From Nitzschia sp. pyKryTriq1 (taxonomy: Eukaryota; Bacillariophyta; Bacillariophyceae; Bacillariales; Bacillariaceae): a stretch of DNA of 64,000 nt. Shown piece by piece: positions 52,780-62,585 of this stretch (position 1 is its first letter; the number at the start of each line of letters is the position of its first letter). The stretch is taken from contig OY101125.1 of the NCBI GenBank assembly GCA_956465555.1, positions 808,501-872,500 of the forward strand. The letters are read 5' to 3'. The position numbers and the translations under genes are program-made. The notes under the pieces were generated by a model that saw only the letters and a program-made list of their open reading frames with translations, did no database searches and was not told where the DNA came from.

Positions 52780-54266
52780 CTACCGGGGCAAGCGGCAAGT
52801 GAGAAAACGCCACGGCTTTTGCCAGAAAAATACGCAAATGAGGTGCACTGGAGCTCCAGCCCATCTCGTTGGATCGCAGAGATTCACCATCGGCGTACAA
52901 ACTAAATCTGCCCGATCAATATCACGACTGTACGCGTGGTCTGGGAATCATCCTCCCCTACCCATATGTCTGAGAAGCAATAGCATCGACTGGCGTACTC
53001 TATCTAGAAATGGCATTCAATGAAAACTTCTATTATGTGCATTGTCACTGCTTTACGATATGACTACTTTATGATAAAGTTAGACGTCAGCACGGTCCAA
53101 GGGGAATGCCCCCTGTAGAACGTTACTGTAGCCCTGGTACAAACGTAAATCTCAGCGCTTACCACAATCGACAGGTTACCGGAACAAGGGAGTCAAGTCA
53201 GTCCAAGCGATCGAGCGAGTCCTGAAATCAAGAAGCCGACTAGACCTACCAATCCGAACCAAGTGAAGAAATCTAGTTGGACCCAAAGAGCCGTATCCAG
53301 AAGCCCGATGTAAACCTCGCTACATCTTCTACATCAGATGCCAAACGCGAAGCGAACGCTACATGTACATTGGCTATGACAGTCCTTTCCAAACAACAAG
53401 AGGGCAAGAGCAAAAGAGCTCAGAAATTGAAGAACTACGACTCTACCACGCGAAACGCAATACTACTAGAATAAAAACTGCAAATTCAGACAATTTCTAC
53501 TGTAAGGTCAGTATAATGCCCCCATATATAACAGTTTTAGGGGGAATATTTGAATTGATGGAGTGCGCGTTACAAAGTGCGCACTGTACTTTTGAAATGA
53601 GCTACTGGAACATTCATTTTTATACAAAATGGTTTAACAATTTTGCAAGTCCAACCCACGCGGAAACCAAGACGGTGGCAAGGCCCCTAGAGATGTAGTT
53701 TCCGTTCAGGACGCAGGAACGGTTCTGACGGGGCGGTTCGGATGTCCTAACGTTATTTCAGACAGGATTGCTATGTGACATGTCGCTATTTGACGGTTAT
53801 TGCTCATCTCTAGAGGTAGCGAGCCAATTTTTTTGTCTAGTAGCTAGACTATTCTGGGAAGCAAAATTCGGCGAATTGGAGTCTAATATTAAAATTTCAG
53901 GCCCCAAACTTTTAGGAACTTGTGCGAATCGCCATTCCTCGCAAGCAAGTTCCTCGTTTCGCTTTTCAGAGATATATGCCTCACCCGGGACCTTATTCAT
54001 TTTTTATTAAGTACGAAAGTGGTCTGGTAGAAAAGCGATCCCTCTTTTCTCGCTGCGCTATCATCATATCTATTCGCTACCGGTACCGTACGTACGTACC
54101 ATCGATCGCTCATCGAAAATACAGTAAAAAATCGAAAAGAACCATCAAAAGATATGCATAGCGAGCACTACTTGTACTGTTGCGCTTAACCCAACCAAAC
54201 AATGATGCGTCAAAGAAGCACAAAAAATACAAACAAAGCCAACTAACAGAAAAAATTTAAACCAGG
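52780..54266. other. Large intergenic region with unusual composition
   Basis: This 1.49-kb spacer lies between two + strand genes. Its middle (about 53,490-53,900) is AT-richer than its surroundings and poor in GTAC motifs. It contains a 7-bp hairpin (53562-53568 with 53579-53585) and an imperfect inverted pair (CCTAGAGATG near 53690 and CATCTCTAGAGG near 53806). ORFs inside are short and without domains. It may be a degraded element, but nothing proves it. A GTAC cluster lies at about 54078-54100. Confidence 0.5.
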
Positions 54267-55415
54267 ATGAAAGATTTCGAAGCACTTTTGAAATCCCAAG
54301 AGATAGACTTGGACCGCAGCACCGCCATCAACCGAGCCCTTGAGATCAACGGTGAACTAGCAAAACTGAAGGCGGAAAATGAGAAGTTGAAAAAGGAAAA
54401 TCGTCTCTGGAAGGACAAGGAGGACTTACTTCTAGAAGAACTCAAAGAGCGCGAGGAAAGATTGGCTGCTGCCGAGGTGGAGGTTAGACGATTGAAAGAA
54501 GAAACGAGCCGCCAAAAAGTTAGCCTCGATTCAGTATTCAGTGATTTGGAGGAATCCAAAAACCTCATCATGAAACTTCGAAACGAACGTGTTGACAAGA
54601 AGTTCGGATCCGGATCAAAACTCATCGATCCCGAAATCAAGGAAGAAAACCAAGCCCAGTTCTTGACTCCGGTGGTTGAAAAGCCAGCTCAATCCCATGG
54701 CTTCTTTGCCAGTATTGGAGGTGCAAACAGCGCACAACAAAGGAAGATATACAATCTGGAGAAGGAAAACGTGAAACTAAAGTCTGATCTTGTTCGTCTT
54801 CAAGCTCAGTATCGAGAAGAAAGCTACCTGAACAGAAAAGCAATTGAAGAACTTGTGCAAGAGCATGCAACTGCTTCTAGTACTACAGAAAGTACGGATA
54901 GTTCCCTTTCACAAAATGAACACAGCGACGACTCTACAACAAGTATCTCTACCGGCGAGGAGCAGCACAGTCGACGAAGATCAAACCTTGCGAGATCAAA
55001 TAGCCTTCGACGCATCCAGGAGCTCAAGGAGCGAAAGACTCCCTCAGCGACGACTTCTTCTATGGTTCCATCCGGAGCAAGCAAAATCCGGCAGCCTCCT
55101 CAACGAATCGGTAGTCTACAAGGCAACCTACTTGCGAGGGAGTCCTCGATGATGATGATCGATTCAGCTGCTCGTATAATCCAACATGGCAGTCGACGGT
55201 CTGGAGCAACGACAAATGATGGAAGTCCACCTTCTCGTGCTTCAAATTCCCCAGGTATCCCAACAAGATCCCCTCGACGACTCGAAAGCCTTCATCAGGA
55301 GCGATCACCCCAGATAAACCTACACGAGGTTGGGAAAGAAGAATCTTCACGAGGCTCGCTGTTCGGACGATCGCAACAACCCATTCTTCGAATGGGGTGG
55401 GGGTGGGGGAAATGA
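54267..55415 (+). CDS. Hypothetical coiled-coil protein
   Basis: The 382-residue single-exon product begins with a strong heptad coiled coil (~1-110; INGELAKLKAENEKLKKEN, REERLAAAEVEVRRLKEE). A second short coil follows at ~155-205 (KIYNLEKENVKLKSDLVRLQ). The C-terminal half is Ser/Arg-rich and disordered and contains many SP/RS dipeptides typical of phosphorylated linkers. I see no motor, kinase or other domain. It ends GWGWGK. Its 3' end converges on the MAPEG gene. Confidence 0.72.
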   Translation: MKDFEALLKSQEIDLDRSTAINRALEINGELAKLKAENEKLKKENRLWKDKEDLLLEELKEREERLAAAEVEVRRLKEETSRQKVSLDSVFSDLEESKNLIMKLRNERVDKKFGSGSKLIDPEIKEENQAQFLTPVVEKPAQSHGFFASIGGANSAQQRKIYNLEKENVKLKSDLVRLQAQYREESYLNRKAIEELVQEHATASSTTESTDSSLSQNEHSDDSTTSISTGEEQHSRRRSNLARSNSLRRIQELKERKTPSATTSSMVPSGASKIRQPPQRIGSLQGNLLARESSMMMIDSAARIIQHGSRRSGATTNDGSPPSRASNSPGIPTRSPRRLESLHQERSPQINLHEVGKEESSRGSLFGRSQQPILRMGWGWGK

Positions 55416-55533
55416 TGTAGTGATTCGAAAGTGCAAAATTTCAATGCATGCTCACACTTTAACTGTACATCGTAAACAAATACCATTTTTCATTGGGGTA
55501 ACATCATTTTTGACTTGTCGATACGTCGTTCAT

Positions 55534-55998
55534 TCAAAACAATAGTTCTTTCATGGCCTGGAAATGAAGAAATGCCAAGCAAAAATATCCAGGAAACGTG
55601 CTTTTCCATAGTGGGGCATTCATCCCCGATCTGTTGACGCCATGTTTGAGAATCAATCCAAAATACCACGTCCGCAACCCGACATAAGTCCATGCCACGA
55701 GAACGCAGACGTTCCCGACTACTCTATTGTCTTCAGCAAGCTGATGAGTCATGGCGAGTGACCACAATGGGCACATGAACACTGGATACCACTCGAGAAA
55801 ATTCTGAGTCAAACGATCCGCGGGCTGCATTTCCAAAGAATCGTATCGGTTGAAGGTCTTTCCTTGGGCCTTGTACTTGGCCGCTAGTCGCTTTTTGGTA
55901 ACCAGCCCGTTCACAAATGTCATGAAATATAGGGTCGAATAGACAGTAGTGATGCGAGCCGCGTGCAGGATGGAAGGCGACACATCGTGAAGACTCAT
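55534..55998 (-). CDS. MAPEG-family membrane protein
   Basis: MAPEG proteins include microsomal glutathione transferases and leukotriene-synthesis enzymes. This 154-residue product has about four hydrophobic helices and the typical block RLTQNFLEWYPVF (the family's RxxxNxxE), then Trp/Leu-rich helices. Single exon; ATG 55998. The substrate cannot be told. The gene converges on the coiled-coil gene, with about 118 nt between their stops, and is divergent from the LRR gene. Confidence 0.75.
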   Translation of the reverse strand: MSLHDVSPSILHAARITTVYSTLYFMTFVNGLVTKKRLAAKYKAQGKTFNRYDSLEMQPADRLTQNFLEWYPVFMCPLWSLAMTHQLAEDNRVVGNVCVLVAWTYVGLRTWYFGLILKHGVNRSGMNAPLWKSTFPGYFCLAFLHFQAMKELLF

Positions 55999-56724
55999 TC
56001 TCTGGCTTTCTTCTTTGTTGAGCTACTAATCCTGAATTGAGTATACAACGCTAGTCGTCGTACGAGGGAGTGTAACAATCCTATCCTGCTCTTCGAGACG
56101 CTGCGGCAAGTCGTAAGGGATGATACACCATGTCATTGATGGCCACGAAGCTACGTCCTACCAGTATGGGGATATCACCAGTACCTGGTACATAGAGAAT
56201 ATCCATACAAAAGAAGGGTGCAATAATGGCTACAGTGTTACTGTACTTGAACGATCTGCGTGCCAGTGCCACATTATGCTCGAGGATTACTGACCAATAC
56301 AGATCTACGATACGTAGACTACGAGGAGACCCTACGAGTACGGATTGCGACCGAGCCGAGAGAGATGAAGACGAGAGAGGGCGGAGATAATAAAAATGAC
56401 CAAAAAGTATCCAGGACTGACCGCCCACGACTCACTTTTCCGATCCAAGTAGTCGTATTGTACAACTGCAGGCGGGGCTCGGGGCTCCCCCCGCACCCTG
56501 AAATGTACACGTACAGTACGCGGTATGATACAGGCTGAGCGCTGTCGCTCCCTCACGTTGTGCGTACACACGTACTGGTACTGTACACCTCAGCAACGTA
56601 CTACAGTAATACCAGTAACCAGTATTCTGGCATCATCGCATCGTCTCTTGCTTTTGATGCAGAATGTTCCTACAGTAGAAGTGCGATAGCAAGACTGTCA
56701 TCCCGCACATCGCACAGCGTCATT
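55999..56724. other. Divergent intergenic region
   Basis: This 726-nt spacer lies between the 5' ends of the MAPEG (-) and LRR (+) genes, with GTAC-rich DNA at about 56170-56190 and 56503-56590. No supported gene. Confidence 0.5.
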
Positions 56725-58206
56725 ATGACATCAACTGGCATTATCATCGATGATGACGACGAGATTTCAGTAGTACAGGAAGGAGGATTCTTCTCGCTCC
56801 AGAGAGTTCACACGGAAATCCAAATTGTTCGAAAGCTGGGCAAGCTCCGCGACGAAAATTTCCCTACCGAAATTGATTTTACCGTTCACGGTATTTTATT
56901 GACCGACAGAATTAGTCATGCGATGATCGAGACATTCCAACATTATGCGAATGCCGGACGACGGTGGAATGAAGCATCATTCTATGATTTCGAAGCAGAT
57001 CCTACAAATAATAATTCCCACTTGCTTCTTCTTTCGGTCCTACAATCAGCCGTCGACACCCAGATGTTTCGAAGATACACCTTCAGCAACGAACTTATTG
57101 TGGAGCGGCCGCTTACAAATGAATTCGCAACCACAATTGCCCATGTTTTGAGAAACGGGCAGTATTTGGAAAGAGTCACAATTCACAATTTTGAAATCAA
57201 CAATACAGCAATGACCTGTCTGGCTCGCGGCCTCGCCACTGACACTGGAAGTGTCGCACCGAAAAAGTTGGAGTTTCACGATATTCGATTCACAACAGTG
57301 GAAGATGAGGAAGCATTGATGGATGAGCAGAAAAGTGCAGAAGAATATTTGGCGGAGGGACTAGCAAGGAACACGACTCTAGCATCTGTGAGTTTTTCAA
57401 GTTGTCACCTAAGCGATTCCAGCATGAACGTGATAATCCAGAGTCTTATCGGCCACCCGTCCCTGAAAGAACTCGCTTTGAACTTTATGGAATTTGGAGA
57501 GGCGACGACAAGGTCGATTTGTCGTCTACTGGCCTGTCCGACTTGCCAACTGTCGGATCTTCAGATGGTGGATCACGTCCCGGTGGCAGAAGAAGGAGAC
57601 GCTGAATTCGACTTGGAGCGGTTGGTCGGACAGTTGCCGACCAATAATAGATCCCTCCAATCGCTGACGTTGACGGACCACGCTCAATCGATTGACCATG
57701 ATGGAGCCAACCTCTTGCTTCGTTGTTTGTGGAAATTTCCTAGCTTGAAATCGTTGGACCTTTCTACCAATTCAATCTGCGATCTAGAACGACTTGCACA
57801 CAACCTTACAACAACTACAAGACCTCAAAGTCGACTACGGATTCTAGATCTTGACGACAATGACTACGCAGAAACTTTTGATCTGTTGATGGACGACGAG
57901 CATGCGATAGTCCGAGCAATCCTCCATTTGTTGGGAATCTTCCCAGAGTTAGGATATTTGGGAGAAGACTTTGCGGACGCCATTGACTCAGAATTCTTTC
58001 CGGCAAGTGTCGCCGAGCGAATTGATATGAATAGATGTTCTGGACTCTTGCTTCGTGGTGGAACTATACCCTTATCGGTTTGGCCTGTTGTCCTGGCGAA
58101 GGTCAACAGCGATCGCTTTCTGCAAGCAATGCCGTCAAGAAAAGCAAATGTCTTGTACCACATGCTGCATGGCCCTGTTTTTGTAGGACGAGGGGCTTTG
58201 GATTAA
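56725..58206 (+). CDS. Leucine-rich-repeat protein (RNase-inhibitor-like)
   Basis: The 493-residue product is a diatom-type LRR protein with no other domain. The repeats sit around residues ~150-390. Examples are ISFSS-like strands (LASVSFSSCHLSDSSMNVII), PSLKELALNFMEFGEA, LQSLTLTD and PSLKSLDLSTNSI. The conserved C-terminal block (GLLLRGGTIPLSVWPVVLAK) is shared by many diatom LRR proteins I know of. No signal peptide or membrane span. The frame is open upstream to 56560, but ATG 56725 begins the compact N-terminus with TGIIIDDDDEI. Function unknown, probably protein-protein binding. Confidence 0.78.
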   Translation: MTSTGIIIDDDDEISVVQEGGFFSLQRVHTEIQIVRKLGKLRDENFPTEIDFTVHGILLTDRISHAMIETFQHYANAGRRWNEASFYDFEADPTNNNSHLLLLSVLQSAVDTQMFRRYTFSNELIVERPLTNEFATTIAHVLRNGQYLERVTIHNFEINNTAMTCLARGLATDTGSVAPKKLEFHDIRFTTVEDEEALMDEQKSAEEYLAEGLARNTTLASVSFSSCHLSDSSMNVIIQSLIGHPSLKELALNFMEFGEATTRSICRLLACPTCQLSDLQMVDHVPVAEEGDAEFDLERLVGQLPTNNRSLQSLTLTDHAQSIDHDGANLLLRCLWKFPSLKSLDLSTNSICDLERLAHNLTTTTRPQSRLRILDLDDNDYAETFDLLMDDEHAIVRAILHLLGIFPELGYLGEDFADAIDSEFFPASVAERIDMNRCSGLLLRGGTIPLSVWPVVLAKVNSDRFLQAMPSRKANVLYHMLHGPVFVGRGALD

Positions 58207-58682
58207 ATTGAAAGTTATATAAAAGCTTTGTTCTGCAGAATATAGCACAGTAGCTCCGGAGTAGTTCTACCGGCAGTGGAGAGTGCGGTGTACCGGGTAC
58301 AAGTACTGGCGCATACAGTACGGTACCAGGTACAGTACCTGGGACGCTCCGCTCTGTCTGTAATGTAACAGCCACATACACAGCAGCTCTGCGCTCGGTG
58401 GATTCATCCGACTGCAGTAGCTTAGCCTGGCCATCAGCCGTTGATGGCTCCATGACAACCCTGAGAGAGCGAAAGAGATCGCCACCATCTCGACGCTGGA
58501 CGATGGACATAACCGCCAAGTGTCGTATCCCAAACACCCGGCTAATGTTGTTACCGCAACCATTTGCCCTGCCCTCCCTCTCCTCTGCGAGCCAGTCGAT
58601 AGATAACCTCTCCAGTCTCACCCAACCCATCTCTTGCTACAAGTTTACTCATTCGCTCCTAGCGTTGCTAGGATCCACGATT
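58207..58682. other. Intergenic region with GTAC cluster
   Basis: This 476-nt spacer contains a GTAC-rich cluster (58289-58343). The reading frame of the downstream gene is open back to here, with in-frame ATGs at 58452 and 58503, so part may be coding or 5' UTR. Confidence 0.5.
58289..58343. repeat. GTAC-rich palindromic cluster
   Basis: Dense GGTACCAGGTAC-like motifs lie about 340-390 nt upstream of the chosen ATG of the next gene. Confidence 0.6.
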
Positions 58683-60140
58683 ATGAGCACTTCGACTTCC
58701 TCGGCGTCATCTACGGGCACTGCTGCAGCCGCCGCCGTTTCCTCCCATGATGAACAAAGTCTCTGGGTCACGCTAGGAGGTCTGGCTTTGGGTGTTGGTG
58801 GATTCTTGGCCGTCCAAGGCATTCAACATGTGTACCGAACACAAAAGAAGCAAGAGGCGGAGTGGGTCAAGGAGCTCTCAACGTCGAGCAAAACGAAAGG
58901 AGATCTACCACAAAACCAACAAACATGCATCTACTTGGATTATAACGGAACCACTCCCATTTATAAGGATGTCCTGCAGGCTATGTGGCCCTTTTTAACG
59001 CAACATTTCGGAAACCCAAGTTCGTCGCACGCCTACGGGAAAGTGCCGCGACAAGCCATCGACCAGGCGAGGGCGCAGATTCTTGACTATTTGTTTCAGT
59101 CGAATGACCCCGTGGATTCCATCTGGTTTACAGGCTGTGGAACAGAATCTGATAACCTTGCGGTCCAATTGGCAATTCAATCGAGTGGACACGTCGTCAC
59201 CAAGAAACATGTAGTCACTTGCAATGTGGAACACCCTGCGATTGAAGGATATTTGAAACACTTGGAGGCGGAAGGGACGATTGAAGTGACCTACGTGCCA
59301 GTTCAAGCGGATGGACGAGTGCAAGCAAATGATATTATTGCGGCCCTTCAAGACAATACAATTTTAGTTACCGTCATGCTGGCCAACAACGAATCAGGTG
59401 CCATGCAACCCATTCAGGAAATTGCCACCGAATGCCGGGAGCGTGGAATTTTGATCCACACGGATGCAGCACAAGCCGCTGGGAAAGCTTCTTGTGCCGT
59501 TGCCGATTTGGGATACCCCGATATGATTTCCATAGTGGGACATAAATTGGGGGCTCCCAAGGGGATTGCGGCCTTGTACGTACGTCCAGGATGCCTGGAC
59601 GAGCACGGAAGAAAGATGCCCCATTCGCACGGCGTCCTATTGATTGGAGGCGGGCAAGAGTTTGGACGACGTGGTGGGACTGAAAATACTCCTTATATTG
59701 TTGGATTGGGCTATGCAGCACAAAAGGCGCAAGCAAATCTAGCGAAGAATGCTCTTCATATGGAATCCTTGCGATCGCGCTTATTGAAAAACTTAGAGGA
59801 CTTGTTAGGGAAGGAAAATGTGCGTGCTAACGGTCCCGAATCGCCAAGCTTGCGATTGTGCAATACTCTAAGCGTCGGTATCAAGGATATCCACTCGGGA
59901 GATCTCTTGGCAGAAGTAGGCCATTTGGTAGCGGCCTCGGCGGGGGCTACGTGCCACTCGGCTGGTGCCGTGAGTTCCGTACTGCGCGCCATGAATGTGC
60001 CAATGGAGTTTGCAAGGGGGACGTTGCGATTGAGCGTGGGCCCGAAAACCACCGCCGAAGAAGTTGATCGGGCCGCTGCGATCATCGCCGACGCTACGAA
60101 ACGACAATGGGAGTCCAAGCTCGAATCGAATTCTCAGTGA
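58683..60140 (+). CDS. Selenocysteine lyase-like / NifS-type PLP enzyme with N-terminal membrane anchor
   Basis: The enzyme belongs to the class V aminotransferase/NifS group. Relatives are cysteine desulfurases and selenocysteine lyase, which release sulfur or selenium from Cys/Sec. The 485-residue product has IYLDYNGTTPIYKDVL, the PLP lysine in IVGHKLGAPKG (Lys288) and the catalytic-loop cysteine in ASAGATCHSAG (Cys424). The sequence FGRRGGTENTPYIVGLG and CHS plus ARGTLRLSVG resemble animal selenocysteine lyase more than IscS. Near the N-terminus a hydrophobic helix (LWVTLGGLALGVGGFLAVQGI) precedes the enzyme domain and could anchor it. Start is uncertain: ATGs at 58452 and 58503 are in frame, and I chose 58683 because it opens the Ser-rich leader. 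It sits 3' to 3' with the methyltransferase-like gene. Confidence 0.86.
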   Translation: MSTSTSSASSTGTAAAAAVSSHDEQSLWVTLGGLALGVGGFLAVQGIQHVYRTQKKQEAEWVKELSTSSKTKGDLPQNQQTCIYLDYNGTTPIYKDVLQAMWPFLTQHFGNPSSSHAYGKVPRQAIDQARAQILDYLFQSNDPVDSIWFTGCGTESDNLAVQLAIQSSGHVVTKKHVVTCNVEHPAIEGYLKHLEAEGTIEVTYVPVQADGRVQANDIIAALQDNTILVTVMLANNESGAMQPIQEIATECRERGILIHTDAAQAAGKASCAVADLGYPDMISIVGHKLGAPKGIAALYVRPGCLDEHGRKMPHSHGVLLIGGGQEFGRRGGTENTPYIVGLGYAAQKAQANLAKNALHMESLRSRLLKNLEDLLGKENVRANGPESPSLRLCNTLSVGIKDIHSGDLLAEVGHLVAASAGATCHSAGAVSSVLRAMNVPMEFARGTLRLSVGPKTTAEEVDRAAAIIADATKRQWESKLESNSQ

Positions 60141-60626
60141 GATAGTATCGTACCTGGTACCTTGACTCAAGTACTGTATGTAGTCTAGCTGATGACAGAG
60201 CTTTCGGGGGCTTTTGAGGTTGGGCCGATTTCGATGACTTCGATATTTATCTCCAGCATTTCGTCTCGTCAAGATAGTTGCTAAATTATAAGGCTACCAT
60301 GGTCATTGAGCATGTGATTCAAGAGTCAGCTGTCACTCACAAAATGCAGCACTGTCACATTTACCAGCGATAGAACCAACGGCTCTTCAATGAAATGTAC
60401 CCGGCCTTCCAAGACGGAAGAAGCGAGAACGAGCCTTCCTTGGGCTGGTACAAAGGTGAGCTCTGGTTCTTGATAACTACGTCATTCCATGGTCCCCAGA
60501 AATTGAAGGAATGCAAAGTCTTTGGGGTCTCGAGCAAGTAAGATGTTCACTTGTTGGACTATTCAGCAAGAATCCTCGAAGAGACAAAATGCCAGCTAGA
60601 GGAGTATCTCATAGTTGTAGTAGACA
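60141..60626. other. Convergent 3' spacer
   Basis: This 486-nt spacer between the 3' ends of two convergent genes has a short GTAC motif around 60149-60180 and no supported gene. Confidence 0.5.
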
Positions 60627-62585
60627 CTACGCCCTGACTTTCATGAATAGACAATGCTCGGGAAGAGTTTTCCCAATTCGTGGATCATGGAGAACTTCGT
60701 CTCCGTTTGCTGCAAGTAACCAAATACTGTGGACGCAGGTCGGGTCTTCATCTTCTCCGTATACTTTGTACTTGTTACTAAACAATTCCGTGTCGATGAA
60801 ACGGTAATTGTTGTTGGCCAGAGAGAGCAACCCACCAACTTTCACTAACGCATCAATCTCATCCAGTAGAGCCGTGAATGACTCGAACGGGAACTTCTCT
60901 CTAACTAACGCAGCCTCGGGAGCTGGATTGTAGCAGAGTACAGAGTTGGCAAAAACAGCATCAAACGGCCCATAGTTGGAGGCAGGGTCTGTCTTTCCAT
61001 TGAGCACCACCATCTTGTTTGTCACAACGGCCTGCACATTCAATTTCGCCCTTTCTACGACCGGATCGAGGACATCGACACCGTAAATCTCAGCCTTTCC
61101 AGTGAGATAACTGTCCGCCAGGGTTTTCATCTCAAAACCATATGAACAGCCGAAGCTTAATACCTTCAGAGGACACGACTGATTGCTGCCCTGTAAGCTG
61201 ATGCTTCGATCGTCCTCCGAGCACGATGAATTACTCAACAGCGCCGTGGTCGCTTGCCGATACATGGGCATATAGCGATCCTCCGAGCTCATGGGTGAAA
61301 CTTGAATTTGTTTACCGAGACTGCCGTCGTTGGTCTTGTAGTCCTTCTTACCCATGGCAGCGTCCTGGCTCGCTTTGGTTTCCACGTGGGCGAGAGGATC
61401 GACGATAATCAGCGGGGTATCCTCGTTCGGGACTTGAAGATGCCAAGCATCAAAGAGCTGTTTTGACCAGGCATCAGTTCCACTTGACGATACCAACGTC
61501 CCTTGTATAGCGATGATCCCGCCCGGTGCCAGCAATTGTTTCCAGAACTCTAGGCTGGGGAACGTGCTACTAGAGGAGTCAAGCAAAATTACTTCGTATC
61601 TTGCTTGCAGTAGGGCCATCATCAATACTTTTTGGTGAACCTCTGGACTAGTCAGTGCCGCTTTTGACGATAGTGGTACTTCATCCGCACAATACAGAGT
61701 GGCCTTTCCATGCAGGTTCTCCTGCACTAGTCCGAGACCGGGACCGCTACGACAGTTCAGAGACAGGACTTTCCCTTGACAGAACCAACCCTGTTTGTTC
61801 AAAGGATGACAGATTTGTTTCGTATACACGGCTTTCACTTGAGTCAGAAAGCCCGAAATATTTGTCGTAGACTGTAGGGGTGAGAGTTCGACAGAAGCAT
61901 CGAGTGTAATGTCATGCCCATGGGTATTTTTCCGTTCTGAAAGAACTATGCTGTCATCCCCTGTGGTTCCAAATACTGCCAGGAATCCATTCGGTGCGAG
62001 CATCTTCTTCCAAACGTCAATATCACCTGTTGTAGTATTGCTGATGGATGAGCCATCCAGCAACACGACTTCGTATTTGCTATCCAGAGTTGCCTGAATA
62101 GAACGTCGCGACACCATGTCTTCACTCGCACCACCATCATGCAGCGATGATGCGACAATTTCATTGGCACAAACTAAAATCGGCTGGAATTCCTGAAGAT
62201 AGCCTTCTACCAGAATTTTCCCGACACCATCTGTGCAATCGAAGGAAAGGATCCTGGCACCACTGCACGAAACACCGTTTCGAGAACACACTCGGTGACG
62301 AAAGGCACGTTGAATCTTTCCCATGAACTTCTTCGTAGAAGCATCCACGTTCTCATTAATGATAGTGGTTCTTGTTGCCCACGGCGTGGCGAGGACGACA
62401 AAGGACCCCAGTAGCACCAAAAGGGCTACACCCCTGCAAATACGATGATTATTCCTCGGCAGTGGATTTTCGGGCGAAGTCGTGGTGGTGGTCTTGACGA
62501 TACATGGCTCTGTCTGCTCGAGCGGTGCTATCATGGGCTCCATTTCGCCGGGATCTTCTCCTGGGTCCTTGAAGCGGGCCCTCAT
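60627..62585 (-). CDS. Membrane protein with three tandem methyltransferase-like modules
   Basis: The single exon encodes about 652 residues from ATG 62585; an in-frame ATG exists at 62663. A single hydrophobic helix (GVALLVLLGSFVVLAT) after an acidic leader suggests a type II membrane protein. Three successive segments start with a Rossmann beta-strand and Gly loop: ILSFDCTDGVG, VLSLNCRSGPG and VLSFGCSYGFE, each followed by an acidic strand about 25-30 residues on (CANE, CADE, GVDV). The last module is most like an active SAM methyltransferase (GVDVLDPVVERAK). The first two are degenerate. Function unknown. Confidence 0.78.
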   Translation of the reverse strand: MRARFKDPGEDPGEMEPMIAPLEQTEPCIVKTTTTTSPENPLPRNNHRICRGVALLVLLGSFVVLATPWATRTTIINENVDASTKKFMGKIQRAFRHRVCSRNGVSCSGARILSFDCTDGVGKILVEGYLQEFQPILVCANEIVASSLHDGGASEDMVSRRSIQATLDSKYEVVLLDGSSISNTTTGDIDVWKKMLAPNGFLAVFGTTGDDSIVLSERKNTHGHDITLDASVELSPLQSTTNISGFLTQVKAVYTKQICHPLNKQGWFCQGKVLSLNCRSGPGLGLVQENLHGKATLYCADEVPLSSKAALTSPEVHQKVLMMALLQARYEVILLDSSSSTFPSLEFWKQLLAPGGIIAIQGTLVSSSGTDAWSKQLFDAWHLQVPNEDTPLIIVDPLAHVETKASQDAAMGKKDYKTNDGSLGKQIQVSPMSSEDRYMPMYRQATTALLSNSSCSEDDRSISLQGSNQSCPLKVLSFGCSYGFEMKTLADSYLTGKAEIYGVDVLDPVVERAKLNVQAVVTNKMVVLNGKTDPASNYGPFDAVFANSVLCYNPAPEAALVREKFPFESFTALLDEIDALVKVGGLLSLANNNYRFIDTELFSNKYKVYGEDEDPTCVHSIWLLAANGDEVLHDPRIGKTLPEHCLFMKVRA

